Source: Oligoflexales bacterium (GTDB taxonomy: Bacteria > Bdellovibrionota_B > Oligoflexia > Oligoflexales > JALZUQ01). Taken from it: 64,000 nt of DNA. This document shows positions 36,154 through 44,573 of the stretch, one piece after another. The first letter of the stretch is position 1; each line of letters starts with the position of its first letter. Under the pieces are notes generated by a model. That model did no database searches. It worked only from the letters and a program-made list of their open reading frames with translations, and was not told where the DNA came from. The stretch covers positions 1 to 64,000 of the forward strand of contig JALZUQ010000007.1 of NCBI GenBank assembly GCA_023301465.1. Reading direction: 5' to 3'. The position numbers were made by a program, and so were the translations under genes.

Positions 36154-36774
36154 ATGAATATGAAAAAAATCAACTTATCCATTATCCTTTTGTTTCTCGT
36201 GTTTTTCTCTACGGTGGTTTTAGATCAGGTGTCTAAGATTCATGCTGAAGAAGAACTTCTACTCAGCTCAAATAAAGAAAATGTCAAAATGTATCACGGA
36301 AAGCAGATCCCTCTGTATTCTGCCGGAGATCGTGCAGAAGGCGGCTATTTCGCTTTCGGTTTTCAGTATGTAAGAAACCAAGGTGCTGCATGGGGTGCTC
36401 TTCAAAATGTTGATGATCATATTCGAGAGCCATTTTTCTACGGTGTGACTTTACTTGCTGTGATTATGATTCTTTATTTTTTCAGAACAACTCCTAGCTC
36501 TCATAAGCTAGCTAGAATGGCTTTGGTCTTAGTTTTATCAGGAGCTATTGGGAATTTCCTAGATCGTATTCGATTAACATATGTTATCGACTGGATAGAT
36601 GTTCGTTGGAGGATCTTTGGTTGGTATTATGATTTCCCCAAATTCAATATCGCAGACTCATGTATTACGGTTGGGGTGACCTTTTTGTTGATTGATATGT
36701 TACTCCTTGAAACAAAACGCAATAAGCTACAAAAATTAGCTGAAGCAAATAAAAACGCAACTCAAGAAGCCTAA
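36154..36774 (+). CDS. lspA: Lipoprotein signal peptidase (signal peptidase II)
   Basis: LspA cleaves prolipoproteins in the inner membrane; the window encodes about a dozen lipobox substrates. The 206-residue protein has four hydrophobic helices, LDQVSK after the first, YVRNQGAAWG, GAIGNFLDRIR with the first catalytic Asp and FNIADSCITVG with the second. It is longer than the usual ~160 residues because the loop between helices 1 and 2 carries about 30 extra residues before YVRNQGAAW, and the C terminus has a short charged extension. Confidence 0.95.
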   Translation: MNMKKINLSIILLFLVFFSTVVLDQVSKIHAEEELLLSSNKENVKMYHGKQIPLYSAGDRAEGGYFAFGFQYVRNQGAAWGALQNVDDHIREPFFYGVTLLAVIMILYFFRTTPSSHKLARMALVLVLSGAIGNFLDRIRLTYVIDWIDVRWRIFGWYYDFPKFNIADSCITVGVTFLLIDMLLLETKRNKLQKLAEANKNATQEA

Positions 36775-36911
36775 TCAAGTTCATTCGCTGCGAATATAAG
36801 CAAGTGCAGGTAGATTTTTAAATTACCGAAAACTCTTCATAAAATCCGATTTTTTTGCCCGAATGCCAATGCTTGATGCCGTGAATTTTTCTATTCAAAC
36901 TTAAAAAATGC

Positions 36912-36917
36912 TATAAT
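36912..36917 (+). promoter_or_regulatory. Candidate -10 element upstream of the HTH/coiled-coil gene
   Basis: A perfect TATAAT lies 39 bp before the start codon at 36956. No good -35 hexamer is seen 16-18 bp upstream, so either an activator is needed or the match is chance in AT-rich DNA. Confidence 0.4.
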
Positions 36918-36955
36918 AGAGATAGAAACTACCTAAAAAATATAAGAGGCTCATT

Positions 36956-37546
36956 ATGGCACAACAATGGATGTCAATTGTTGAATACGCACGGACTTTC
37001 GCTATTTCTGATATGACAGTGAGAAGACGTATTCGTACAGGAAAGCTTGGTGCAGAACTTCGCGAAGGGAAATACTTTATCCCAGTTGATACTGACTCCA
37101 GCGGGAACCCCGTAAGAGGAAAACCAAGTATTTCACCACTTCAGCAGTCTCATACTGCTCCAATACGTACAACGCCAGAATTAACGGTCCCAGCGATTCC
37201 AGCTGTCCAACAGGTAGTGCCTAAAGTTTCATTTAATGCTCTAGAGCCAAAGGGTGTAACAACAAATGTAGCTCCTAACACCCCACATATACCGGCGTCT
37301 TTAGCGTCAAAGATTATGAACCATACGAAAGCGACATCTGATTCAAGTGAGTTGCTTCGTTTTTGTAATGAAGCAATATCCAGTCAGGTACAACTGGCAA
37401 TAAAAACAACATTACTACAAGAGCAGAAAGCAAAGACTTTATCTGCACAAAATGAAACACGCAACCTTGAGATTCAACAACTTAGACAGCAGGTTGAAGA
37501 TTTACAGTTATTGGTTCAAGTGCTAGAGCAGCAAATTCAGCAATAA
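36956..37546 (+). CDS. Helix-turn-helix protein with C-terminal coiled coil
   Basis: A 196-residue soluble protein. Residues 1-45 resemble an excisionase/MerR-type winged helix (WMSIVEYARTFAISDMTVRRRIRTGKLGA, with REGKYFIP as wing). A Pro/Thr-rich linker covers about 50-110. The C terminus (about 140-196) is a Gln/Leu coiled coil, so it likely dimerises or oligomerises. The N-terminal module suggests DNA binding; targets are unknown. AAGAGG lies before the ATG and TATAAT further up. Confidence 0.72.
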   Translation: MAQQWMSIVEYARTFAISDMTVRRRIRTGKLGAELREGKYFIPVDTDSSGNPVRGKPSISPLQQSHTAPIRTTPELTVPAIPAVQQVVPKVSFNALEPKGVTTNVAPNTPHIPASLASKIMNHTKATSDSSELLRFCNEAISSQVQLAIKTTLLQEQKAKTLSAQNETRNLEIQQLRQQVEDLQLLVQVLEQQIQQ

Positions 37547-37800
37547 GTAAATTTTTTATATTGCCACTATTTGGTTTTACTAAATTACCGCATGATTCAG
37601 AGTGTGAATTCGATTAAGCTAAAGTAATATGAGAATACTATAAAAATCCCTCCGTGGTTTAAATGTGATCATAAAAAATACAAAAAAAATTAAACTAGCC
37701 TGAGTACTTCTATTGCCCGGGTTTCTTGCTGTTCATAAATATTTGAAGTACGATGCAATAAATTATCTTAATGAACAAATAATACAGTGGGAGGAATTGT

Positions 37801-39672
37801 ATGATTTTCAACAGACTAGTGGTGTCTATCGTTGCTTTACTTGTAGTTGGTTGCGGAAGTTTAACCAATGAAAAGTTAACAAAATTTGAAAGAAAAGTTG
37901 AATTGGATTGGGTAGTTGCAAACATAGAAGCAAATTATGCTCCACTTGAATACAAACAAAAACTCCATGGGTTTGACTTCGAAGAAGAAAAGAAAAAATT
38001 CGCAAAACGTGCTGAAGAAGACATGACCAACCATGAATTTAACGTTTTATTAAAAGAGTTTGTGGCTTTATTTAAAGATGGTCATGTAAATTTAATGACA
38101 AGTTGGAATAGTCTTCCGGGTACAATGAATGTAGCCCATATCGGATTGATTGGTGGATTGGTTGAAGTAGATATTAATATTATTGAAGAACCTAAAAAGG
38201 ATTCTAAAGACAAGACCACAGAGCAAGAAAAAGTAGAAGCAAGTAAAAAGAAAGCAGATAAAACACCAGACTTAAAAGAGGTTTTTTATGTAAAGAATTT
38301 GCTTCCGACCATGAGACAAAACAGGGTTGGTTTTCCTGTGATGGTTGGTGATTATATTTATAAGATTGACGGAAAGTCAGTTGACGCCTATGTTTCAGAG
38401 TATTGTCCAGCTAATATCGGTAATGATCTTTCAAATAAAAATATTCGATTCAGAAATTTACAAATTTTTAGTAGCGTTATGTGTAAGATGCCAGAGGCAG
38501 ATTCAGTTGAGTTGACGATATACCGCGGTGGTAAAGAAATAAAAGAAACAGTCTCTTGGGTCAAGAAAGATTATGCTGATTTTGTGAAAGAACAGCGTGA
38601 AGCAAGCAAGAATCTTCCAAAAGCAGAAAATCAAACTACGGATGTAGATTCTGATTTTGAAAATTTAAAAAACAGAATATCGTCACGTTATTCTTGGAGC
38701 TATGATCAATATCTTTCAAATTTGATTTTTAAGGATGAGCGTGCATTAGTAGATATCGCTCGTGATCAATTTATCATTCAGGTTCCAACAGCAGATCTTT
38801 TCTTAAGCCATATTGCTCCACTATTAGAAGAGACAAAGAAAAAAGAAGAAGCTACTAAAAAGAACGAAAAAGAGACTGTAACAAACGGTACCATTATGCA
38901 ATTAAAAGTTGAAAATAAGTTTTTCGACACAAGAATCTTCTTTATGGGCGACAAAAAAATTGGTTACATCAAGATCCCGGGCTTTAGTGGAGGAGACACA
39001 GCTGTAGCAGCCTTTGCAGAGGCACTAGCAAAGTTTAAGGATTTTAATGTTTCTGGGAAAATCATTGATTTAGTTGATAATGGCGGCGGCTCATTGTTGT
39101 ACGGAATGAATTTGGCGGCACTTCTTAAAGAAGAAAATCACAAGGAGATGTCTGTCAAGGTTCGTTTAAATGATGGTTGGGTTAATAACTTCCATTCGAG
39201 CTCTCTGTACAACAGCTCTGAATATATGAGAAGTCATTTCGATAGAATCTACGGTGACGTTCTTGAAGCCCAAGAAAAAGATCAGCGGCTTTCAAACTCA
39301 CTATCACTTCGCGACATCATGCCTTCTATTAAAAAAGCAACTGGTGCAAAAGGCGAAAAAGTGGTTCTGATGGTTAACGAGATGTGTGCAAGTATGTGTG
39401 ATATCTTCACTGCAGACTTAAAAGATAACGGCATTGCAAAAATCATTGGTACTCAAACCATGGGTGCTGGTGGAAACGTAACTCCACACTTAGCGTCGCC
39501 TAGGCTTGGAAATGTCTTGTCTACGACGGAGTCGTTAATTGTGCGTCATAATGGTGAATTACTTGAGAACAAAGGTGTTAAGCCAGACCTTGAGTACAAA
39601 AAATCACTCAATGATTTCAATAATAAAAATATTGATTTTATTAACGCAGCTGTAAAATACGCACTTAAGTAA
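37801..39672 (+). CDS. S41-family (tail-specific-type) protease-like lipoprotein
   Basis: A 623-residue lipoprotein (lipobox VVGC). The fold follows S41 peptidases: an N-terminal helical region, a PDZ-like core around VMVGDYIYKIDGKSV, and the protease half with IDLVDNGGGSLLYG and VNEMCASMCDIFTADLKDNG, where Ser of CASMCD fits the nucleophile position. The usual catalytic Lys of the TxGKG motif is replaced: TMGAGGNV. Two Lys/Glu-rich insertions interrupt the PDZ region. GGGAGG precedes the ATG. It is presumably periplasmic; activity is uncertain because of the missing Lys. A terminator follows. Confidence 0.85.
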   Translation: MIFNRLVVSIVALLVVGCGSLTNEKLTKFERKVELDWVVANIEANYAPLEYKQKLHGFDFEEEKKKFAKRAEEDMTNHEFNVLLKEFVALFKDGHVNLMTSWNSLPGTMNVAHIGLIGGLVEVDINIIEEPKKDSKDKTTEQEKVEASKKKADKTPDLKEVFYVKNLLPTMRQNRVGFPVMVGDYIYKIDGKSVDAYVSEYCPANIGNDLSNKNIRFRNLQIFSSVMCKMPEADSVELTIYRGGKEIKETVSWVKKDYADFVKEQREASKNLPKAENQTTDVDSDFENLKNRISSRYSWSYDQYLSNLIFKDERALVDIARDQFIIQVPTADLFLSHIAPLLEETKKKEEATKKNEKETVTNGTIMQLKVENKFFDTRIFFMGDKKIGYIKIPGFSGGDTAVAAFAEALAKFKDFNVSGKIIDLVDNGGGSLLYGMNLAALLKEENHKEMSVKVRLNDGWVNNFHSSSLYNSSEYMRSHFDRIYGDVLEAQEKDQRLSNSLSLRDIMPSIKKATGAKGEKVVLMVNEMCASMCDIFTADLKDNGIAKIIGTQTMGAGGNVTPHLASPRLGNVLSTTESLIVRHNGELLENKGVKPDLEYKKSLNDFNNKNIDFINAAVKYALK

Positions 39673-39687
39673 TTTAGATATACATTT

Positions 39688-39732
39688 GAAAGCCCCTTTG
39701 GTTAAAGACCAAAGGGGGCTTTCGTGTTTTTT
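39688..39732 (+). terminator. Rho-independent terminator after the S41 gene
   Basis: A 15-bp stem with one bulged G (39688-39702 with 39708-39723) and a 5-nt loop is followed by GTGTTTTTT. Confidence 0.88.
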
Positions 39733-39787
39733 GCAGAGCCAGAATATATCAGAATACCGAATAATAAAGTTATTAAAGGAGAATGGA

Positions 39788-39894
39788 ATGAAAAAAGAAA
39801 AGCATATATCATGATTGCGGCTAGTGTATTGAGTTTGAATTTATACGGTTGTGGTGTTGTAGAAGAATTAAAAGAGGAGTGTGTTCAATTTTAA
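39788..39894 (+). pseudogene. Small lipoprotein gene with an apparent -1 frameshift at an A6 run
   Basis: AAAGGAG lies 8 nt before ATG 39788, but the frame stops after eight codons. A one-base slip at the run of six A (39791-39796) joins it to a second frame that ends at TAA 39892; the joined product would be MKKRKAYIMIAASVLSLNLY followed by GCGVVEELKEECVQF, a proper lipoprotein signal with Cys at the cleavage position. The two halves are useless apart and sensible together. Options are a real inactivating deletion, a sequencing error in the A run, or slippage on A-rich sequence. The 3' end overlaps queA by 27 bp. Confidence 0.55.
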
Positions 39895-40935
39895 TAGGCT
39901 AGTGTCACCATAACTAAATAAACGGTAATGATGATCTAGTGCATGGTTATAAATTTTAAAAGCTTGTTCTTTGCCTATAAGAGCACAAATCAACATTAAT
40001 AAAGTCGATTTTGGTTGATGGAAATTAGTCATGATATGGCTAAAAACCTGCGATGAATACAGTTCAGCCTTTTGAGGGTATAGGAACCAGTCGGTACTTA
40101 GTTCTGTGTCCAGACTTTGAGTGCGAAGAGTGTTGGTTGAGTGTGAATTCCAAAAGGATTCAACCGCTCGAAAAACAGTAGTACCAACAGATACTATTTG
40201 TTTACCGTTTTTTTGATAAGCAAGAATTTTTTCATAAGTCTCTTTTGGTATCATATATTTTTCAGAGTGCATCTCGTGATCTTCTAGCCGGTTTGTTTTA
40301 ACAGGTAAAAAAGTACCGCCGCCAATATGGAGAGTGATAGGTGCAAACTCGCAGCGATTTGATTTTAATTTTTCTTTAAGTGAGTCCGTAAAGTGAAAAG
40401 AAGCTGTTTGAGCAGCGACGCTCCCTCTTTTTTTTGCGAACATGGATTGATAGTCATGTTTATCCTGAGAGTTCGCAAGCCGCTTTAGGTATGGAGGGAT
40501 TGGAATATTTCCTTTAGCTTCAATGTATTGCCACATTTTTTCTTCAGAGCATAGAAAGCGAACAAAAGCATAACCATCGGCTTTGCGTGTAAATTCAAGC
40601 TCAATGTTTTTATCTAGTTCAAAGCGATCGCCAATATTAATCCGCTTTAATGGCCTTGCAAGAGCCTTCCACTCACACTTGGATTGTTGTTGTTCGAGGA
40701 GAAACGCTTCTCCCGATTTGATTTTTGGAGACGTTAAGTACAGTCTAGCATTAAGAACCTTTGTGTTATTTACAATAATAAGGGTGTCTTTCAAGATTTT
40801 ATCAAGGTCGCCAACTTTGTAGTCATAGATACTGGAATCATAATGGAGTAGTTTGGCTTGGTTCCGATCTTCTAGAGGTTTCGTGGCAATCAGTTCAGGG
40901 TCAAATTCAAAGTCAAAATCATTTAGGCTATACAT
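39868..40935 (-). CDS. queA: S-adenosylmethionine:tRNA ribosyltransferase-isomerase QueA
   Basis: QueA transfers the ribosyl moiety of SAM to preQ1-modified tRNA to form epoxyqueuosine. The 355-residue protein starts MYSLNDFDFEFDPELIATKP (ATG 40935; the upstream TTG 40953 is less likely) and has LIIVNNTKVLNARL, FTRKADGYAFVRF, PPYLKR, the SVAAQTASFHFTD motif (usual GSVAAPTAGLHFT), ITLHIGGGTFLPVKT, HSEKY, TNFHQPKSTLLML and YRLFSYGD. It complements queE in this window. The AQTAS variant of the usual APTAG is a mild deviation. The end overlaps the small lipoprotein remnant. Confidence 0.95.
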   Translation of the reverse strand: MYSLNDFDFEFDPELIATKPLEDRNQAKLLHYDSSIYDYKVGDLDKILKDTLIIVNNTKVLNARLYLTSPKIKSGEAFLLEQQQSKCEWKALARPLKRINIGDRFELDKNIELEFTRKADGYAFVRFLCSEEKMWQYIEAKGNIPIPPYLKRLANSQDKHDYQSMFAKKRGSVAAQTASFHFTDSLKEKLKSNRCEFAPITLHIGGGTFLPVKTNRLEDHEMHSEKYMIPKETYEKILAYQKNGKQIVSVGTTVFRAVESFWNSHSTNTLRTQSLDTELSTDWFLYPQKAELYSSQVFSHIMTNFHQPKSTLLMLICALIGKEQAFKIYNHALDHHYRLFSYGDTSLLKLNTLLF

Positions 40936-40985
40936 CAAATATCTGCTCTCCAAGAGTTACATGTCACGACGTTGCTAAGTGAAAC

Positions 40986-42239
40986 ATGAACCGTTATGCT
41001 GAAACAATGAAAATATTAAACCTCTTGATTTTATGCAGTATTTTTTTTGAGCAGCCCCTTGGAGCTTGCCCTGTTTACCTTGGTCGTGGACAAGTAAAAC
41101 CTGAGCGTTTTACCAAAAGAAACCAACTAGCAGTATTTGCAAAATCAGGCTCTCAGTGGATTGCCATCCCCTTTCAAATAGACGAAAGAACGGCCAGACT
41201 AAAATTGGTTTTTCATTCTAACAAAAGCTGGTTGAATTCAAAAACGCATCCTCGTGATCGTATTTTATTTGAGTCTAATCAAGCTCACCCTAAAGTTACT
41301 AATTTTACAGGTTTTCCATGTGCATCAAAGTCTGTCTATGAAATAAAATACAAAAAAAACGGTAGTACTAGTTACGCATATGTTGCTTGGTGTAAGGGTG
41401 TTTCAAAAGTACCGGCAACCAAAAGAGAGCTGGAATATGACTTAGGTGTTGGGAGGGTGCGATCAAATAATTATGTTTACGACCTTAATAAAGCAAACTA
41501 CATGCTTTTTCACGCGATTTACGCAAATGATAAAAAAGGAAATTTTATAAAAGTAATCGAAAATTCGAATTTACATATTAAAGGAGATGTAAAAAACTTC
41601 TTAAACCTTAGGTTTGGATCTAATGATATAAAATCAACCTTAGAAGCTCACGAAAAATCCAGTATGGGTATTTTTGCAAGGATTGATTTTTTTCTTCATG
41701 TTCTGTTTTTTAAGGTTAAACTAAAACTTCTTACGGATATTAGTTTTTACAATACAAGTGCTCATATTCCCATGCGAGTGTCTTTGCCTGTGAATGGTTA
41801 TGACTATTTAAATATGGGGAGCAGGCTTTATTACTATTGGCAACTTTCAAAAGATAAGCCTTGGAAATTTAGAGCTAAAATGCCGGTTCACGGGTTAAAC
41901 GTCAAAAAATCAGAGGTGCTTAAGAAATACTGTAACCGTTATTATTGTCACTTTCGTTTAGATATTTACCATGGTGATATTAGTCTTCAGCTTCATTTTA
42001 ATATCAACAGACGTGTCGTTGATAAATTAGATTTTTATCCAACGATGGTAGACAACCGAGAACTCACAAAAGACAGGGTGGTTCGCTCTACTGACGGTAA
42101 AGATCATTTGGGTGTTTATTTTGAGGGTTCAAGGTTACCAAAAGGCAGTCATCCTTGGGACTTTTGGATGAAAGTAAATGATGATTCCAAAGACTCTTGT
42201 CCCACAAAACCGTTATCAACCAGAAAAATCAAAATCTAA
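40986..42239 (+). CDS. Exported protein of unknown function (417 aa)
   Basis: A signal peptide MKILNLLILCSIFFEQPLGA (from the internal ATG 41007, or slightly later than the outer start 40986) precedes a ~390-residue mature protein. It contains several Cys (CPVYLG, FPCAS, AWCKG, KKYCNRYYCHF) likely paired in the periplasm, and aromatic-rich strands. No known motif. It is divergent from queA and overlaps the 3' end of a small minus-strand gene by 4 bp. Confidence 0.7.
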   Translation: MNRYAETMKILNLLILCSIFFEQPLGACPVYLGRGQVKPERFTKRNQLAVFAKSGSQWIAIPFQIDERTARLKLVFHSNKSWLNSKTHPRDRILFESNQAHPKVTNFTGFPCASKSVYEIKYKKNGSTSYAYVAWCKGVSKVPATKRELEYDLGVGRVRSNNYVYDLNKANYMLFHAIYANDKKGNFIKVIENSNLHIKGDVKNFLNLRFGSNDIKSTLEAHEKSSMGIFARIDFFLHVLFFKVKLKLLTDISFYNTSAHIPMRVSLPVNGYDYLNMGSRLYYYWQLSKDKPWKFRAKMPVHGLNVKKSEVLKKYCNRYYCHFRLDIYHGDISLQLHFNINRRVVDKLDFYPTMVDNRELTKDRVVRSTDGKDHLGVYFEGSRLPKGSHPWDFWMKVNDDSKDSCPTKPLSTRKIKI

Positions 42240-42412
42240 AATTTATCTTTTAATTTTTTAAAGTCTGGGATTAAAGAGCTGGAGTTGATTTCAGTTGTGG
42301 TGGGAATTTGTGAACGTTGTGCTTCACTTTGGAAAACATGGTTCAAACACAGAGCAATAATTGCAAATAAAATGCTGTATATTAAGTCTTTGTGTTCTTC
42401 TATGATTTTCAC
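42236..42412 (-). CDS. Small exported/membrane protein (58 aa), unrecognised
   Basis: A short gene read directly from the sequence. It begins at GTG 42412 with a strong GGAGG 4 nt upstream and encodes a hydrophobic helix (DLIYSILFAIIALCLNHVF) followed by SEAQRSQIPTTTEINSSS and a basic end. It looks like either a cleaved secretory peptide or a single-pass membrane protein. Its TAG overlaps the stop of the convergent exported-protein gene. Function unknown. Confidence 0.65.
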   Translation of the reverse strand: MKIIEEHKDLIYSILFAIIALCLNHVFQSEAQRSQIPTTTEINSSSLIPDFKKLKDKF

Positions 42413-42675
42413 TGTTCCTCCAGATGAGCCCTATCGGTGCTTTTAAATTTTTTAAATAAAAACCAATAAAGTTCAATAAAATCAGAAAATTGCAAGAGTA
42501 GTTTTTCTAGCCTTTATCGGTCATGAGTTCCTGTTTTTGTCATTTGGTGTGATCATGTGTTCGTGGTTGGTGATGAGAATATAAATAGGTTTACTTAGTA
42601 ATTCATGCAGAATTTCTATGTATTTAGTATAATGGTTTTAATGCTTAGAATACAATTTATGCGGAGGATACGAAG
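42413..42675. other. Intergenic region before the FGE-like gene
   Basis: AT-rich, no reading frame with a ribosome-binding site. A TATAAT at 42628-42633 is a possible -10 element for the FGE-like gene, and GGAGG precedes its ATG. Nothing else is evident. Confidence 0.4.
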
Positions 42676-43959
42676 ATGTTTAAATGGATTCTTGTGTGGG
42701 TTTTTGCCGCTCCTTTATTCGCTGCGAATGGTTTTGATTATCTCGAAAAAGCTGAACTTAAAAAGAATGGAAAAGTAGAAGTAAGTTGTGTCAAAGAAAA
42801 TACACGTTGGAAGCAATCACTTGATTTTGAAGGCTTTCAGTTGGGTGAATTTTGTATAAAAACAAAGTGGATTAGTTCTGGTTTCTTTAAAAGTAAGTCC
42901 ATTAAAAATTGTTATTTAAATGTAGATGTTTTGTACTCTAAGAATTTTATTAAAGAAATGCAGATTTCTGAAGTAGAGGGTTGCTCAAGATTTTCGTCGA
43001 TGCTTGGAACTTATCAATGTAAAAATGCAAAGTGCAAAAACAGTTCCGGCAAACAAATTGAAGTATTAACAAACAAGATAAATCTGTTAACTAAAAATAA
43101 GAGTGAATATTTTTTGTTTGAAACGACTGGAAACATAACCCTTCTTGGTAAAGCAAGAATACAGATGGCCTATATTCCCAGCGGGGAGTTTATGATAGGG
43201 TCTCCTACTTCAGAATATGGGAGGTACTATTCAGAAGGCCGTAGGCCTGTAAGGATTACCAGGCCTTTTTTATTGCAAAAGTATGAATTAAATCAAAAAC
43301 AATGGAAACAAATAAACAAAAAAGAAAAACTTACTTTTGCAGATTGTGATGAAGTAGATAAGGGTGGTGATATTTGCTCTGACTACCCAATTAATTTTGT
43401 GCGATTAAAATCTATTCAAGACTTTATCAATTCACTAAATAAGCTAAAAAATCCAAAGAAAGACTGTGGAAATCTACGCACTGATAAAGGGTATGCGAAA
43501 GCATTCGCAACTTCTGGTTGTTTTAGATTGCCAACAGAAGCGGAGTGGGAGTATGCATCTCGCGGTGGTTTAGAGGGTTCTTATGGTTTGCCTGCTTCGA
43601 TAAATCAAAATAACGCACGTAAGTATATGAATGTAGGGTCTTCAGAATTAAAACCTGTAGGGTCTTATCCGTATTCAAACCTATGGGGTCTTTTTGACAT
43701 GCATGGGAATGTTCAGGAGTTTGTTCAAGATCATTATAAAAGTAGGTATGATGCATTGGTAAAAACCCCAGAAAACGACCCTTTGCATTTTAGTGTTAGC
43801 GAAGCTGAAGCCAAAAAATCTACTTTTTGGAAGAGCCATGTTGTCAAAGGCGGTGACTTTGTCTACGGGTTTGAGAGAGCTCGTTGTGCAACGAGGGAAT
43901 CCTATTATTCAGACTCTAAGCGTGAAAGAACAGGTTTTAGGTTGGCAAGGACACTATAG
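42676..43959 (+). CDS. Exported protein with a formylglycine-generating-enzyme-type (SUMF1) domain
   Basis: Signal peptide MFKWILVWVFAAPLFA-AN. An N-terminal ~140-residue Cys-rich segment is unrecognised. Residues about 155-427 are an FGE-sulfatase fold: AYIPSGEFMIGSPTSEYGR, LLQKYELNQKQW, FRLPTEAEWEYASRGG, LWGLFDMHGNVQEFVQD, VVKGGDF, and RCATRESYYSD to TGFRLAR. One Cys (RCATR) fits the second FGE active-site Cys, but the first position is not Cys, so it is probably not a sulfatase-maturing enzyme; such domains also serve in binding or hydroxylation. Single gene, convergent with a SprT-like gene. Confidence 0.85.
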   Translation: MFKWILVWVFAAPLFAANGFDYLEKAELKKNGKVEVSCVKENTRWKQSLDFEGFQLGEFCIKTKWISSGFFKSKSIKNCYLNVDVLYSKNFIKEMQISEVEGCSRFSSMLGTYQCKNAKCKNSSGKQIEVLTNKINLLTKNKSEYFLFETTGNITLLGKARIQMAYIPSGEFMIGSPTSEYGRYYSEGRRPVRITRPFLLQKYELNQKQWKQINKKEKLTFADCDEVDKGGDICSDYPINFVRLKSIQDFINSLNKLKNPKKDCGNLRTDKGYAKAFATSGCFRLPTEAEWEYASRGGLEGSYGLPASINQNNARKYMNVGSSELKPVGSYPYSNLWGLFDMHGNVQEFVQDHYKSRYDALVKTPENDPLHFSVSEAEAKKSTFWKSHVVKGGDFVYGFERARCATRESYYSDSKRERTGFRLARTL

Positions 43960-43963
43960 AGCC

Positions 43964-44557
43964 TTAAGCAGAAACTCTTTGTTCTGTTCTGTACACTCTG
44001 TTTAAATAATTTTTGCCTTTTTCCAGATCATGGCAGTGACCACAATATGAAATGCCTCGATATGCTTTCGCATTAAAAAATATATTTTCACAACTTGGGC
44101 ATTGGTAAATATATTTTGATTCTTTTAGTAGTCTTGAGTGAATATGTACTTTTGTATCAACAGGTAGGTTTGTTTTTTCGAAGTCTTCCATTTTTTTGTA
44201 AAATCTAGCGGTGTGATTTGGGTCATACCAACAATCGTAAAGCCACTGATGAACAAGTTCATGAAAAATTGTATAAGGCATAAGGCTAGGGCAAGTGGCA
44301 AAATAAGTAAGGTTTAACCTCATTTTTCTTTCAAAAAGAAGTGATAGCCCAAGTTTAGATTTCATTCTTGTGCTGAACTCAATGACGAGGCCTGTTTTGA
44401 GGCTTCCTTCTTTTTGGTTTCTAAAAAAAGGCATAAATTTTAAAAAATAATGGTAAGCCATGGCATGTATTTCTTCACGACTCAAATGCTGGGTGACTTC
44501 CTCTTTATAAAGATGAGGATGATACCATGGACTATTAGGTGTGAGTATGGGTTCCAT
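43964..44557 (-). CDS. SprT-like zinc metalloprotein
   Basis: About 197 residues from ATG 44557 (MEPILTPN); the open frame to 44614 would overlap the upstream gene. The HELVH motif (TIFHELVHQWLYD) followed by HTARFYKKM matches the SprT-like metal site, and the C-terminal CPSC...CGHC pair forms a zinc ribbon, as in SprT/Spartan N-terminal family members. Bacterial SprT proteins are cytoplasmic and poorly characterised; Spartan in eukaryotes degrades DNA-protein crosslinks. It lies just downstream of the LuxE-LuxC fusion gene on the same strand, and their ends overlap slightly if the longer start is used. Confidence 0.82.
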   Translation of the reverse strand: MEPILTPNSPWYHPHLYKEEVTQHLSREEIHAMAYHYFLKFMPFFRNQKEGSLKTGLVIEFSTRMKSKLGLSLLFERKMRLNLTYFATCPSLMPYTIFHELVHQWLYDCWYDPNHTARFYKKMEDFEKTNLPVDTKVHIHSRLLKESKYIYQCPSCENIFFNAKAYRGISYCGHCHDLEKGKNYLNRVYRTEQRVSA

Positions 44558-44573
44558 GTTTTTATAATAGCAT

